This document shows, piece by piece, positions 8,185-16,900 of a stretch of 64,000 nucleotides of DNA. The stretch spans positions 380,501 to 444,500 of the forward strand of contig NZ_OY781882.1 in the NCBI RefSeq assembly GCF_963677125.1. The letters run 5' to 3'. The first letter of the stretch is position 1. Every line of letters starts with the position of its first letter. Source of the stretch: an uncultured Desulfobacter sp. (GTDB lineage Bacteria > Desulfobacterota > Desulfobacteria > Desulfobacterales > Desulfobacteraceae). The notes below the pieces were generated by a model, which was given only the letters and a program-made list of their open reading frames with translations, did not search any database and was not told where the DNA came from. A program made the position numbers and the translations under genes.

Positions 8185-8895
8185 ATGGAAAAAGGCAAAC
8201 GTATATGGGGGATTACCGCCGTATGCCTGATCCTCTTACTATGCCTTGTTTTAGTAAGTGAATGGCCCGACAAAACCGATGGTTTTAAAAATGTTTACCC
8301 TGATGCACCCAGAAAAGACATTGTTGGTAAACTTAACATGTCGGATTTCAGGGCAGGTCGTAGAAATTTTTCACTTTCTGTTGATTCCCTTCGTGTGGAA
8401 AAGAAAAAAATGGGCTTCCTGCGCTTAGGGTTCATGAAAATAGCCATCCTGGACGGCGTTGAGATAAATTGGTTTGAAAAGGGAACCCCGGAGTCACAAA
8501 AAGAACCGGCCGGACCATCCGTATCCGAGGATGCTGACCGTTTTTTCAATCAAGTAAATAAATTAAAACAGGTTTTGCCGGGTCATATTAAGGGCGTTGA
8601 ATTGACCCGGGTCAAAATAAATTTTTTCAAAGATAATCAAAAATCGTTCACCATCAGGGCGGATAAGGCGAGTCTCAAGTCCGAAGACCAACTTGTTTTA
8701 ACAGGGCATGTCACAATAAATGCAGGTAATGGTGAAAAGCTGACTTGCGAAAAAATTATCTGGCTGATTCCCAAAGGCCGTTTTGTAACGTCAAAGGCGT
8801 TTAAACTGGATGACAAAACCCGAAATAGCCTGGGTCATGAACTGAAAACAAATCAAGGACTTAAAAATATTACTTTTTCAATTGAGGAGGGATAA
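8185..8895 (+). CDS. Membrane-anchored LptC-like periplasmic protein
   Basis: About 236 residues from the ATG at 8185. An upstream ATG at 8161 is possible but has no ribosome-binding site. One N-terminal helix (IWGITAVCLILLLCLVLVSE) would anchor the protein in the inner membrane with the rest in the periplasm. The remainder is beta-rich, with alternating short strands such as KSFTIRADKASLKSEDQLVL and LTGHVTINAGNGEKLTCEKI. This layout resembles LptC, which passes lipopolysaccharide across the periplasm, and the C-terminal pattern of sequence loss and gain of beta strands fits. No other lpt gene is nearby, so the LPS role is uncertain. It is followed directly by an exported acidic protein whose ATG abuts its stop, implying a joint function. 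Confidence 0.6.
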   Translation: MEKGKRIWGITAVCLILLLCLVLVSEWPDKTDGFKNVYPDAPRKDIVGKLNMSDFRAGRRNFSLSVDSLRVEKKKMGFLRLGFMKIAILDGVEINWFEKGTPESQKEPAGPSVSEDADRFFNQVNKLKQVLPGHIKGVELTRVKINFFKDNQKSFTIRADKASLKSEDQLVLTGHVTINAGNGEKLTCEKIIWLIPKGRFVTSKAFKLDDKTRNSLGHELKTNQGLKNITFSIEEG

Positions 8896-10194
8896 ATGAA
8901 GGCTTTTGGAGTAAAAGAGATCTGGACAGGAATTATCTATACTTTTTGTGGTGCCATACTGGTGTTAAGCGCTTTTTCCGGTTTTGCCCAAGCCGCCGGC
9001 TCCTATGACTATAATTCAGACGATGATGTGGACGGAGAAGATATATTCGAATTTATCCAAACCTTCAACGCCTCAGATCTGAAAAATTTCGCCTCCTCTT
9101 TTGGATATATGGATTCTTCAGGTTGCCGGGCGTTGCTCCCCTGCCACATGGCTGAAGCAAATGCCTGTTTTCAGACGGCTGTCGCCGCAGATCCCACTCA
9201 GGTTTTGAAAACCTTTCATGCCGTTACCAGAATACTGGCTTTAATCTATGATGCCGATATCAATGTTCTTCTCACTGAACTGGGGCTTGAAGAAGAAATC
9301 AGGACATTGTGCAATTGGACGGCAGATTGGCCAAGGGATGGAAATGATCAGGTCATCCTGCCCGATACCCTGCCTTCAACTGAGGATGCCCTGAACGTCC
9401 TGATAACCGTACTTTTACCGGAAATAAACGGGGCTTTAGATGAACTCGACGGGCTTGATGATACCATCGCAGATCCATTCATCGTTTTGTGCGAAGAACT
9501 GACCATGGAGGATGATACGTTAGGTTGTGAAAATATAGAAGTGGATTATGGTGATGTGGCACTTTACCGTGCCGCACTCCAGGGAATGAAGGCCTTTCTT
9601 TTAATTGTGGATGCCTACAACTTCAATATCGAGCAGACCGCTGAGATTGTCGGAAAATTAAGGGAAGATGTTTTTATTATTAACGATTATTTGTGTGATG
9701 GTGATCCGAGCACCACGACATGCCGGCCCAATTTTCTTTTGCTGGATGACAATGCTGCCGCTTTGTTGTCCCAGGCCAAACAATCACTCAACGAGGCGAT
9801 TGTAAGTTATCTTGAGGCCTCGGATTATATCAGGACAGAAACCGATGACCAGAATAACGATACGTTTGCCTTTCCCGAGACACCTGATGACGATGCGCAG
9901 GAACAAATTTTCCAAGAGCAACTGAGAGAAATTCAAAGCGCCTTGACTGGCACTGTTACGCTTGACGCATTTTCCGATGAAAATCCCATTGCTCTTAACC
10001 TGACTGCATTTTTTGACGATCCTGGTGACCTGCGTAATTTTTTGCCGGATTTTACCAATACCAATCAGCCTGTCTACGGGTCTTTTGATGATCCCGAACT
10101 TGGCGGCATAATGCCTGGATTTGATAATGACAGATGGGCGGAAATTTTGGATATCAGCATTCCTGTTTCAGCCGATATTGCCGGGGTCGAATAA
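8896..10194 (+). CDS. Exported acidic protein with a dockerin/EF-hand-like loop, function unknown
   Basis: 432 residues. It has a signal peptide (GIIYTFCGAILVLSAFSGFA, cleavage near AQAAG), then DYNSDDDVDGEDIFEF, a calcium-loop sequence like those of dockerins or EF-hands, at about residue 38. The rest is helical and very acidic, with many D/E and a few paired cysteines (CRALLPCHMAEANACF, CDGDPSTTTC). No enzyme motif is visible. The ATG follows the stop of the LptC-like gene immediately, so the two are translationally coupled. A strong hairpin lies 28 bases after the stop. A calcium-dependent periplasmic or surface role is possible but not demonstrated by the sequence. Confidence 0.75.
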   Translation: MKAFGVKEIWTGIIYTFCGAILVLSAFSGFAQAAGSYDYNSDDDVDGEDIFEFIQTFNASDLKNFASSFGYMDSSGCRALLPCHMAEANACFQTAVAADPTQVLKTFHAVTRILALIYDADINVLLTELGLEEEIRTLCNWTADWPRDGNDQVILPDTLPSTEDALNVLITVLLPEINGALDELDGLDDTIADPFIVLCEELTMEDDTLGCENIEVDYGDVALYRAALQGMKAFLLIVDAYNFNIEQTAEIVGKLREDVFIINDYLCDGDPSTTTCRPNFLLLDDNAAALLSQAKQSLNEAIVSYLEASDYIRTETDDQNNDTFAFPETPDDDAQEQIFQEQLREIQSALTGTVTLDAFSDENPIALNLTAFFDDPGDLRNFLPDFTNTNQPVYGSFDDPELGGIMPGFDNDRWAEILDISIPVSADIAGVE

Positions 10195-10221
10195 AAGCCC
10201 CGACACACTGGGAAGAAAATT

Positions 10222-10250
10222 TCTGCGCAATGCCTTAGGTATTGCGCAGA
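10222..10250. terminator. Bidirectional terminator-like hairpin between convergent genes
   Basis: TCTGCGCAAT (10222-10231) pairs perfectly with ATTGCGCAGA (10241-10250) around a 9-base loop. It is flanked by an A-rich left side and an AAAATAAAATTT right side. It sits between the convergent genes ending at 10194 and 10307 and can serve both. Confidence 0.7.
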
Positions 10251-10306
10251 TAAAATAAAATTTGCGGTCCTTGACAACTCAGAGGGACTTTCATGAAAAA
10301 TTAAAA

Positions 10307-11017
10307 TTAAAAGTGTTGTCTCCTACGTTCAAATTCAGGTTTATTGGGATATATTTCATCTTCAGTGCGTTTTTTGCCGTCTTTATGTTGTTTCTGTTTA
10401 TTCTTTGGCGGATGCATGTTGCGCTGTTTGTGATTATTCCGATCTCGCTTCATTTTTTTGGGATCATGTTGACGTGGATCCATGGTCCGCTTTTTTGAAG
10501 ATTTTTTCTTTTGTTTTTTTTCATCATCTATTTTTTCTTTTGGCTTTGGACTTTTGTGTGGCCGTCGGGAATCCTCTCGGTATGAATTTTTGTAGCGTGG
10601 ATCCTTTTTTTGTTGATACTTGTCGTGCCGAGGTGGATTCTTTTGGGAATGATGTTTTGTTTTTTGGGGCGGACGATTCTTTTGTCTTCCGGATTTATGA
10701 TCATGGTGATCATGATAGAAATGGTGCCCGCGCCATTTAGTGTCATGTGGCCAGTGAGTACGAGGTAACGCAATCCAATGTCCGCTTTTGTTCCTGCTAT
10801 AATACCAACGTTGATTATTGTAGAAATAGTAATAGCCGCGGTAATTGTAGTACGCGCGGTCGTATAAGTTAACCGTGTACGGCAAGGCCGGTACGACCAC
10901 CACGCTGGAATGGTAATAGGGGGCAGAATAATATCCGTCAGCCGGAATCACACACCCTGAAAAAAAGAATGTGCTGCAGGCGATCATAATCAGAACAAGT
11001 CTTGTTAATTTATTCAT
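10307..11017 (-). CDS. Lipoprotein with Tyr-rich head and very basic His/Lys-rich tail
   Basis: 236 residues. The N-terminus is a lipoprotein signal with lipobox FFSGC, so the mature protein starts at Cys21. Residues 25-90 are tyrosine-rich (YYSAPYYHSSVVVVPALPY, YYNYRGYYYFYNNQRWYY), a composition common in small envelope proteins with a GXYY/WYY pattern. From about residue 95 the sequence becomes low-complexity and highly basic (HHFYHDHHDHKSGRQKNRPP, then KK/RR/PK runs) to the C-terminus. The tail could bind nucleic acid, polyanionic polysaccharide or metal, but this is inference. It converges with the acidic exported protein at 8896-10194 and diverges from the TolC-like gene. Confidence 0.7.
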   Translation of the reverse strand: MNKLTRLVLIMIACSTFFFSGCVIPADGYYSAPYYHSSVVVVPALPYTVNLYDRAYYNYRGYYYFYNNQRWYYSRNKSGHWIALPRTHWPHDTKWRGHHFYHDHHDHKSGRQKNRPPQKTKHHSQKNPPRHDKYQQKKDPRYKNSYREDSRRPHKSPKPKEKIDDEKKQKKKSSKKRTMDPRQHDPKKMKRDRNNHKQRNMHPPKNKQKQHKDGKKRTEDEIYPNKPEFERRRQHF

Positions 11018-11438
11018 ACATTATCTTTTTTATGAAAAAGTTGGGTAAATTGCTCAGATTTTTTGAGCTTTGTTGTGGTTCGGGTTTGGGGGTTGGTAGG
11101 TTAGGTTGGCCCATGGCCGTTAGTTTGTTGTTTACAGATATCACTCTCTTTTTTACAAACACTGTATATCAAATAATGAAAAGCGGATCAAGCACCTGAA
11201 ATATGACTTCAAACCTGTTGAGTATAATAACGATATTTTACAATTCCGGAACCCCCTGTTTGGATGCCTTAAGCCTCGTGACTTTGATTTTGAGGCAACT
11301 CATATCGTTGTCCCAAAATAAATAATGGAAATGGTAGCCTTTAAAATTAACTCAACCTTGACATCTGACGCTCTTCGAGCGATTATTTTAAGAAATTTAT
11401 TACATCGTAGATCAATTTCTCAAAGGGCGTGTAATGCT
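11018..11438. other. Upstream region of the giant-adhesin export operon
   Basis: About 420 bases between the divergent lipoprotein gene and the OMF start at 11439. The open frame extends up to 11325, but that N-terminal extension lacks a ribosome-binding site and precedes an obvious signal peptide. I therefore treat 11325-11438 as leader. It contains TTGACA at 11358-11363 with ATTATT 18 bases later as a candidate promoter (weak -10), overlapping a small CGCTC-TTC-GAGCG hairpin. Nothing else is recognisable. Confidence 0.45.
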
Positions 11439-12938
11439 ATGGCGACAAAATATTTTGTGCTGTTTTTATTGGTTCTTAATTTCGGTATTTTACAGGCTGA
11501 TGAAATCAAAAATTTTTCCTTACAAACCACAAAGCTTTCACAAAATGATCTTATTGACATCGTTATTAGCGAAAGCGAAACCGTAAAGAATAGCAAGATC
11601 GAAGCGCTGATCGCCGAGCAGGGCATTCTGAACGCCCGATCGGTCTTCGAGCCCCGGCTCGAATTCTCTTACCTGCTTGAATACAACTACGAGCAGAACA
11701 ACCGCGAACAAAAAATCCAGAGAAGTACGGAAACCGAATATGAGAGTAGGGATAATACCTGGTCCGCATCCATAAACGGGCTGATCCCTTTTGGCACACA
11801 GTATAAACTGTATTATGAGCTTGATGATCCGAGCAATTCGCTTCAGACAGATGATGAATACGGGCATGAAAAGCGCGGCAAAATCGGGCTGGAACTTACC
11901 CAGCCGCTGCTCAAGGGATTTGGGCCGGAAGTCAACAATGCCAACATTAATATTGCGTCAAAAAACAAAGAGATTTCTGAAGAGAAATTGGTCAAAATAA
12001 AAATGGTTTCCGGGTTCAATGCCATTACAGGGTATACGGATATCCAGTTTTATCAACGCTGGGGAGTGCTGGAATCGGAAATACTTGCGCTTGAAAAAGA
12101 ACGGCTGTCCATGGTGAAGAAACTTGTGGCCGCCGGCCGTCTGTCTATAACCGATATTTTCGATATTGAAACCACCATCGCCAAGAGGCAGACACGAATG
12201 AATTTCATCGCCAGAAAGTTTAGAAAAGCGTCTTCGTCTGTTCGGCAGATGCTTCTCGGAACAGGGGCTCAGACATTATCAATTATCGAGGCCACCGATG
12301 ACTTGAAAGATATTCCGGAATCACTGGAACCGCTCCCTGAGGATCTTTCTTCTTATTATGAAAAAAGGCCGGACCACAAACAGGCCGTCCATGAACACCA
12401 AATCAGCAAGATCCGGTATGCATATGCCAAAAATCAACGCCTGCCAAACGTCGATCTTGTTGCGGAATATGGCATAACGGAACTCAATGAATCCTGGGAA
12501 GATGCGACTAAAGGGCTGGATGATAGTCAGTACGATTTTTGGACGATAGGAATAAATGTGGGCATTCCCCTGGGTGGGAAAAAAGGCAAAAGTGCGGTTA
12601 GAGCGGCTGAACTCAGGCAACAAATGACCGAAAAGAACATTGAGGTTGTCAGTGCGCTGATCAAAGATGAAATTTGCAGCGCCTATGCTGAATTGGAAAT
12701 TGCCCACAAGGAAGCTGCAAAACAAAAACAGGTTCTTGCGAAACTCCAGGGACTTCTTGATCAGGATATGAAGAAATTGAAAAGCGGAAAGGATAACCAA
12801 TACAAAGTGATTGCCAGAAAAATAGAAATTTTGAGAGCCAGAATTGATTTGTATGAAAAACTTTCTGAATTCAAAAAAGTACAAACCAGCCTTAGTCTGG
12901 CCAAAGGAACACTTCTTGACGAGATTGCCGCCAGATGA
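11439..12938 (+). CDS. TolC-family outer membrane factor of the giant-adhesin export system
   Basis: 499 residues from the ATG at 11439, chosen because a signal peptide (MATKYFVLFLLVLNFGILQA) starts there. TolC-family features are two repeated alpha-helical hairpins, NARSVFEPRLEFSYLLEYNY followed by beta strands (SASINGLIPFGTQYKLYYEL, GKIGLELTQPLLKGFG). Further coiled-coil helices occur around residues 185-260 and a second beta part near LPNVDLVAEYGITELNE and DFWTIGINVGIPLGG. It should trimerise into an outer-membrane channel with a periplasmic tunnel. Its last codons overlap the next gene, a periplasmic adaptor, in an ATGA arrangement. With the adaptor, the giant LEPR-xLL protein and the downstream HlyD/M50/SecA-like genes it forms one plus-strand block, so the giant protein is the probable cargo. 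Confidence 0.88.
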   Translation: MATKYFVLFLLVLNFGILQADEIKNFSLQTTKLSQNDLIDIVISESETVKNSKIEALIAEQGILNARSVFEPRLEFSYLLEYNYEQNNREQKIQRSTETEYESRDNTWSASINGLIPFGTQYKLYYELDDPSNSLQTDDEYGHEKRGKIGLELTQPLLKGFGPEVNNANINIASKNKEISEEKLVKIKMVSGFNAITGYTDIQFYQRWGVLESEILALEKERLSMVKKLVAAGRLSITDIFDIETTIAKRQTRMNFIARKFRKASSSVRQMLLGTGAQTLSIIEATDDLKDIPESLEPLPEDLSSYYEKRPDHKQAVHEHQISKIRYAYAKNQRLPNVDLVAEYGITELNESWEDATKGLDDSQYDFWTIGINVGIPLGGKKGKSAVRAAELRQQMTEKNIEVVSALIKDEICSAYAELEIAHKEAAKQKQVLAKLQGLLDQDMKKLKSGKDNQYKVIARKIEILRARIDLYEKLSEFKKVQTSLSLAKGTLLDEIAAR

Positions 12939-13792
12939 AAATTACCAAAAGCAGGGGAAAAAAACAGGCAGGTCCGGGCTGGTTTTGCCAATTATTTTTT
13001 TTTATTTCGTTCATTATTTTTAACTTTATTGGTATCTGCGGGGCACAACAAATAACGATTTCAGGGTTTACCGAGGCGGTTCATGATGTTGTCCTCGGGC
13101 TTCCTGAGGCAGGCCGCCTTGCCGGGATACAGGTCAAGGAGGGCGATTTCGTCGAAAAGGGACAGACCCTGGCGTTTCTTGACAAGCGCATTGAGGAGCT
13201 TGAGGTAAAAAGGCGTAGAATAGCTGCAAACAGCCGTTCTGAACTGATTTTTGCCCAAAAAAAAGCGAAAGTCCTTAAAACACAATATGAAGCAGCCCGC
13301 GACCTGAGCACCCAGGGGAACGTCATCAGCAGAGAAGAGTTCGAAGCCAAGGAGATTGAATATGAGCAGGCCGTGGCCGAGATCCAGAAAATTAAAACCG
13401 AGAAACAACTGCAGAAAATAGAACTGGAACTGGCCATTGCCAAATTAAATCAAAAAATTTTAGTCACGCCGTTCAGCGGATATGTCGCAGAGATAACAAA
13501 AGAGAACGGCGAAAGCATCCAGGCCCACGAAAACCTGGTCCGGGTGGTGAATTCCCTCAAGGGTATCTTTGTGGGAAATGCAGAGGCAAAAATAATTGCG
13601 TCAATCAAGGAAGGCAAAAATGTAACGATAAGAATAAATGGGCCGGAAAGTGAGATCGTCAAGGATGCAACAATTATTTATGTGGCACCGACAATCGATA
13701 CGGCCAGCAGTTTAACTAAAATCAAGGCGGAATTTGATAATAAAGACAATCAGGCAAGACTTGGTGCTGTAGCGGAGTTGATAATCGATTGA
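12935..13792 (+). CDS. Periplasmic adaptor protein (HlyD/RND membrane-fusion family)
   Basis: 285 residues. It has an N-terminal hydrophobic segment (CQLFFFISFIIFNFIGICGA), then the first half of a lipoyl/barrel-sandwich domain (LPEAGRLAGIQVKEGDFVEK, GQTLAFLDKR), a long alpha hairpin of about 90 residues rich in K/E/A, and the second lipoyl half (KILVTPFSGYVAEITKENGE, SIQAHENLVRVV). A short beta-barrel follows to the C-terminus. This is the classical adaptor layout that links an inner-membrane pump to TolC. It overlaps the TolC-like gene by four bases. It is shorter than many HlyD proteins and has no clear long cytoplasmic tail, so it probably works with the two later HlyD-containing proteins. 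Confidence 0.88.
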   Translation: MKITKSRGKKQAGPGWFCQLFFFISFIIFNFIGICGAQQITISGFTEAVHDVVLGLPEAGRLAGIQVKEGDFVEKGQTLAFLDKRIEELEVKRRRIAANSRSELIFAQKKAKVLKTQYEAARDLSTQGNVISREEFEAKEIEYEQAVAEIQKIKTEKQLQKIELELAIAKLNQKILVTPFSGYVAEITKENGESIQAHENLVRVVNSLKGIFVGNAEAKIIASIKEGKNVTIRINGPESEIVKDATIIYVAPTIDTASSLTKIKAEFDNKDNQARLGAVAELIID

Positions 13793-13808
13793 TTTTTTTA
13801 TAAGAAAC

Positions 13809-13827
13809 TCTCTGTAAACCACAGAGA
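13809..13827 (+). promoter_or_regulatory. Small hairpin upstream of the giant LEPR-xLL gene
   Basis: TCTCTGT pairs with ACAGAGA around a 5-base AAACC loop. It lies in the 115-base gap between the adaptor stop and the giant gene ATG at 13908, and no T-run follows. It could tune read-through from the OMF/adaptor genes into the very long gene; the evidence is only the stem. Confidence 0.3.
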
Positions 13828-13907
13828 TGTTTCAATATTAGTTGTGGGCCGAACCACGGTCAAAGACCAAGGACAGTCCGTGACCGTTATATGAAAGTTT
13901 GAAAAAT

Positions 13908-16900
13908 ATGAAACAAAAAAATCTATGGTTGTTTGAGCAACTCGAGCCAAGAATTTTGCTTTCAGGTGATTTGCCGGTTGAAAACACCGATGCCGATGCT
14001 GAAAAAGCTCCGGCTGTTGAAGACCAGGCTGCTGAAGTCGTCACCGTTGCCCAATCGGACGTGGATCAGGACACGGTTTATGATCCCCAGGTGGAAGAAG
14101 ACCTGATAGACTACGTGGACAGCCCGTCCTCAAATGACCCCGCTGCGGACGAATTCGTCGATATACACCTTACCACGGAAGACATCTTTTTAGCCGAGAG
14201 CACCCTTGTGGTCGATGATTTTGAAATGCTCACCGGCAGCGGTGTGGTGGACGGCGATGTGGTCAACGACGGGATCATTGCGCCCGGAAACTCCCCCGGC
14301 ATACAGACATTCGATACCTTTGAACAGACCGATGCCGGGGCCTTGTACATGGAAATCGGCGGCCTGACACCAGGGCCCGGCGACACGGTGATTGATGATG
14401 GTTACGATCAGATAAACGTGGAAGGCCATGCAGACCTGGAAGGGACCCTGAAGGTGGCATGGCTCAACGATTTTACCCCGACGGCCGGGGATGTTTTCCA
14501 TATCATGACCTGGAATTCTTACACCGGAAGTTTCGATACATATCAGGGAATGACCCAAAACGGTATTCGCCTTGACCCCCAGTATACCGATTCCGGCCTT
14601 GATCTTGTGGCCGTGGCGGATCAGGCGGTAATGTCTGCCGATGTTTCAGACACGGAAATTACCGGCAATCTTCTTACCGGCATACAATCCCTTGCCGACC
14701 AGTTAAACACACAATATGACGGGTTGGCGGCCTCCGTGGATGAAGACGGCAATCTGGTGTACGACAGCGTGCTGGCCAACATGATTCCAGGCCTTGACGT
14801 ATCATACGAAAGCCTGACCGGGTTTGAGAATATTTTCAATCTTGGCAAATACATCCACCATTATCTTGAACCGGCAACCGGGGCCCTGGGTGATGGCGTC
14901 GACCCGGATTTTCCTTTGGGCGATTATTCGGGAACCGAGAATCTCCCCACACTGGGCGGACTCAACACCTATCTTGACACCCACTGGGCCACTGGGATTA
15001 CGGGGCTGTCCAACGGGGGATTCACCCTTACCGAATCCGGCGGGGTCGTCACCTTTGCCGTGAATGACACCCTTGAAATCGTAAAAGCGGTTGAGATTGA
15101 TCCCGGTGAAACCCTCCAGGATTTCGGACTGACCCTGGACACCCCTTTGACCATTACGCTCACGTCCGTTCTGAACCTGGATTTCGGCGCATCCGTCGGG
15201 CTGGACGGCACCAATGCGTCTATTGATTTGGGTTCAACTGCCTTTGAGGCAACAGGATCCGTAAACGATCTTGTCATAGCTGGATATTTTGGTCCCCTGG
15301 AAATCTCCATCGGGAAAGCAGACGGTGAAAAAGGCACCATAGCCGCGACCCTTTCCGCCGGGATATCCATCAGCAGTGCCAATGTCTCCCTTGTACCCAT
15401 CACCGACACCATTGCAATTGACCTGCCCATCTATGCATCCCTTGCAGGGGTGGACCTGTCTGCCGTTGCCGGGCTGCCCAGGATTCTGATAACCGCCACC
15501 CCCCTGACCAGCGATGCGGATTATTCCTTTACCGTTGAAAATTTCAGCGCCCTTTCAGACTTCCCGGAAATGTCTGTGGCAGACATGATCCTGATGTTTC
15601 CAGAATTTGTGAGCGCACTAGATGCGGCACAAAGTTCCGATCCCCTTCTGTTTAACATTCCGTTTACCGAAGAGGCACTCTCAGGCATCTTTGACCTTGC
15701 ATCGGGGTTTGAAACCCAGGTGTACAATCAGATTAACTTTTACCGGGATATGGTTGTCATTGACACAGGTACAGGCTTTCTGGACGCAGATTCCAATGCG
15801 TTTACCCTTGCCGGCGCAACCGAAGATTTAAAAGATCAATATATTACCTTTACAGGAATCGGCACCCTCCAGATCCGGAGCGTTGACACGGATACCGGGG
15901 TACTGACCCTGTCCGGAAGTTTTGACGAGGCCGTCACCAACGGTGCATACACCATCCACGAAAAGGTGGAACAGATCCAGACCCTGCAGGAGTTTATCTC
16001 AGCCATAAACGAATCCGGCATACTCCCTCTGGGCATGGCAATCACCTATGATGCTGCCAGCAGAAAATTCACCCTTCCCATTGAATACACCCATGATCTG
16101 GCAGATGTGACCACGGATATTGCTTTTGGTATCGGGTTCGGGGATGAGATCAGCCTGACCACCGCGAACACCACCACCATTGCGACCACTGTGACCGGCA
16201 GCCTCAATGTTTTCTTTGATGTGGACGGTATTTCAATGAGTGGTTCCGACGGCGTATTGACCGGCGGTTCCACAACCTTTACCTCCGCCGCCGGCGGGTT
16301 TGACGATTCCGTCATCGGCTATACCCTGACCATTGACGACAGCGAGTATGTGGTCGTTTCGGTCTCGGATGCCAACACCCTTGTGATGGATTCGGCAGCC
16401 GGTGCCGGTGCAACCAATGCCGACTGGACCCTGGCCGAGGGCTTTGTCCTTGGCATTGAAGATGTTAATTTTGGTGCAATCATGTCCATGGATGCGGCTG
16501 ATATTGAAGCCACGGGCACCATTGGATTTTTAGCGGTTACCGTCGGCGGGGCCGGCAGCGGATCAGCCGTCCATGCCGAGGTGAGCATGGACGGCACCAT
16601 TGAGACATCAGGCGGGACAACCCGGTACACCGGAGATGAAATCGCCGACGGGACATTCATCGGTGACATCGGCATGGACCTGAGCGGCAGCGGTTACCTG
16701 ACCCTTAAGGAATTATCCATCGACCCGGGACTGGGTGCCGGCATTGCCCTGCCGGGTTCCCCTGAAATCGGCACCTGTGTCCAGGATATTTTCAATCCGG
16801 GCAGCACCCTGGTGCTGTCATACGATCCCACCGGTACCTTTGACCTCCAGGCCGAGATCGACGCCGGAAATGCCGCAGCCAACGATATCGTCATCTACAC

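Noticed and set aside
11325..11438. 38-residue N-terminal extension of the TolC-like protein
   Set aside because: It precedes an obvious signal peptide and contains a candidate promoter; the start at 11439 is preferred.
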